64,000 bases of DNA from Desulfovibrio sp. (lineage in GTDB: Bacteria > Desulfobacterota > Desulfovibrionia > Desulfovibrionales > Desulfovibrionaceae): positions 164,962 to 228,961 of the forward strand of contig JACQYS010000029.1 of the NCBI GenBank assembly GCA_016208105.1, in the 5' to 3' direction. Both the position numbers and the translations under genes were made by a program. The first letter of the stretch is position 1; each line of letters starts with the position of its first letter. The notes beneath the pieces were generated by a model. The model did not search any database. It saw nothing but the letters and a program-made list of their open reading frames with translations, and had not been told where the DNA came from. Shown here one piece after another: positions 62,950 through 64,000 of the stretch.

Positions 62950-63765
62950 TTAACGACCAATGACACGCTTCCGCCAATCGACAAATTCAAATTCATCGTC
63001 CCACATGCATATACCGCCTACAATATCAACAATCATCGATTTCAATTCAGAAATAACACTTCCTGCTACTAACTGTCCAACAATTGTTCCCCCAGTACCA
63101 GGGCCATGTGGTTCTTGTGCAAAGTGATGCCATATAAATTTTGAACGAACATATCCATCAATAAAACGTTCTATGGACTCCGTCTCATTTTTTACAGATG
63201 GGAAAAAACTGCATAATACCCGAATAATATTAACCAAAGAATCTATAATATCATATCCACCCTGCATCATTTCCGATGTAATTCCTGTGTCAAACTTTGG
63301 CTGAGCATAGGCATGTGCTCTATCAATCATAAAAGGAATGTTTTCAATATATTCACGAATGTTATTCTGCGATAGTAAATCAACAGAAAAATCATCACTT
63401 CTCTTCATAGCAATATCTAATACCAACACATTGCCGTAATCCTTTGGCATATCACCGAGTTGCCGAGAAACAGCAATTTGGTCACAATCATCTCTTCTCT
63501 TCTTTACGCGACCATACCAATTCTCCCGAAAAACAAGAACTTGTTCTTTGGTCAAGGATCGACCAAATCCACCGCGAACCATTGTTAGATCGTGACAATC
63601 AAAACATAATACTGAAAGATTATTAATATCGTTATTAGCCGGATTTTCATCGACATGGTGAATCTGTACTTTTTTACCTCTTTCACAACAAACACAACAC
63701 GTCCTGTCGCTATCGAGCATTACTTTTGCAACAATTTCTTGTGGAATTGTAATACGTTGCTTCAT
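62950..63765 (-). CDS. HNH endonuclease-domain protein with unknown C-terminus
   Basis: 271 residues; GAGGGGG lies seven bases before the ATG. An HNH finger is at about 23-58: C23-C24-x-C26-C27, the His pair 36-37 in QIHHVDENP, N49, then C54FDC57H58. Residues ~75-271 are alpha-helical and of no family I recognise (RSDDFSVDLLSQNNIREYIE, EMMQGGYDIIDSLVNIIRVL, a glycine-rich GPGTGGTIVGQLVAGS). The gene is strikingly AT-rich against the high-GC background, a sign of recent transfer. A stand-alone HNH of this kind could be a defence nuclease or a selfish element; the sequence does not decide. Confidence 0.75.
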   Translation of the reverse strand: MKQRITIPQEIVAKVMLDSDRTCCVCCERGKKVQIHHVDENPANNDINNLSVLCFDCHDLTMVRGGFGRSLTKEQVLVFRENWYGRVKKRRDDCDQIAVSRQLGDMPKDYGNVLVLDIAMKRSDDFSVDLLSQNNIREYIENIPFMIDRAHAYAQPKFDTGITSEMMQGGYDIIDSLVNIIRVLCSFFPSVKNETESIERFIDGYVRSKFIWHHFAQEPHGPGTGGTIVGQLVAGSVISELKSMIVDIVGGICMWDDEFEFVDWRKRVIGR

Positions 63766-63828
63766 ATCAGAACCCCCTCATAGAAACAGCACATGCAAGA
63801 CCCAAATAAAGAAAATGATCCAAAAGCG

Positions 63829-63855
63829 AAAGGCCCGCAATTTGTGCGGGCCTTT
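63829..63855 (-). terminator. terminator of the rrn operon
   Basis: Perfect 11-base stem AAAGGCCCGCA (63829-63839) / TGCGGGCCTTT (63845-63855), loop ATTTG, nine bases past the 5S gene on the minus strand, followed by CGCTTTTGG. Confidence 0.85.
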
Positions 63856-63864
63856 CTGAAAGGA

Positions 63865-63981
63865 TCCTGGCGGCGACCTACTTTCCCACTAGCGGTCCTA
63901 GCAGTATCATCGGCGATGGAGGGCTTAACTTCCGAGTTCGGAATGGGATCGGGTGTACCCCCTCCTCTGGGGCCACCAGGA
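63865..63981 (-). rRNA. 5S ribosomal RNA
   Basis: On the minus strand: TCCTGGTGGCCCCAG at the 5' end, the conserved CCCATTCCGAACTCGGAAG and AAGCCCTCC core, GTGGGAAAGTAGG, and a closing GCCGCCAGGA that pairs with the 5' end. About 117 bases. The 23S gene should lie just beyond the right edge. Confidence 0.97.
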
Positions 63982-64000
63982 AATTCCTGATGATATATAA

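Noticed and set aside
1..64000. CRISPR array
   Set aside because: I saw no regularly spaced direct repeats anywhere in the window.

Overview
The window is a high-GC bacterial chromosome segment. Its gene families and arrangement (rpoZ-dnaJ-moaC block, TrpB2-type tryptophan synthase beta chain, dnaX-ybaB-recR block, CheV proteins, a soluble-receptor che operon) suggest a sulfate-reducing member of the Desulfovibrionales. This is inferred from protein likeness only; the segment carries no 16S gene and no sulfate-reduction gene.

Layout. 0-9.9 kb: start of an off-window gene, a secreted polysaccharide deacetylase, an aminotransferase, a complete polar amino acid ABC importer (binding protein, permease, ATPase), a GT92-like glycosyltransferase, TerC, TrpB2 and a YihY/BrkB membrane protein. 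9.88-10.06 kb: a composite inverted-repeat element. 10.1-11.9 kb: rpoZ-dnaJ-moaC. 12.0-23.9 kb, minus strand: RluA-type pseudouridine synthase, a TPR-like lipoprotein, then five genes for an unusual ABC system: a minimal FtsX permease, a LolD/MacB-like ATPase, a 1602-residue FtsX permease carrying a degenerate M28 peptidase domain, and two ~650-residue polytopic membrane proteins. 23.9-33 kb: AsmA, a small unknown gene and an AddAB-like helicase-nuclease pair. 33-40.2 kb, minus: a chemotaxis operon (soluble receptor, STAS, CheY, CheA, CheR, CheB) ending with a CYTH protein. 40.4-47.8 kb: DedA, MFS transporter, frameshifted O-methyltransferase, acyltransferase, CheV and a membrane-tethered beta-carbonic anhydrase. 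47.8-48.8 kb: a gene-poor AT-richer stretch with the first 19 codons of a lost chemoreceptor, next to tRNA-Leu(TAG). 48.9-56.8 kb, minus: ilvE, dnaX, ybaB, recR, recD2, a YbhN-type membrane protein and thiD. 57-60 kb, plus: dus, ispH and a second cheV. 60-61 kb: a 62-residue basic protein, a second copy of the repeat hairpin, and murI. 61.1-63.8 kb: an AT-rich accessory patch (secreted low-complexity protein, RelE/Phd-type toxin-antitoxin, transposase remnant, HNH protein). The right edge holds a 5S rRNA gene, the end of an rrn operon read on the minus strand.

The most promising lead for an undescribed system is the 12.0-22.4 kb operon. An ABC ATPase is paired with two very unequal FtsX permeases: one has almost no extracytoplasmic part, the other has about 865 residues outside the membrane, including an M28-like fold that has lost its metal ligands. 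Two large uncharacterised membrane proteins follow. Other leads are the CYTH protein in the che operon, the periplasmic carbonic anhydrase on a coiled-coil/membrane stalk, the AT-rich HNH protein, and the hairpin repeat family whose two copies show a compensatory base-pair change.
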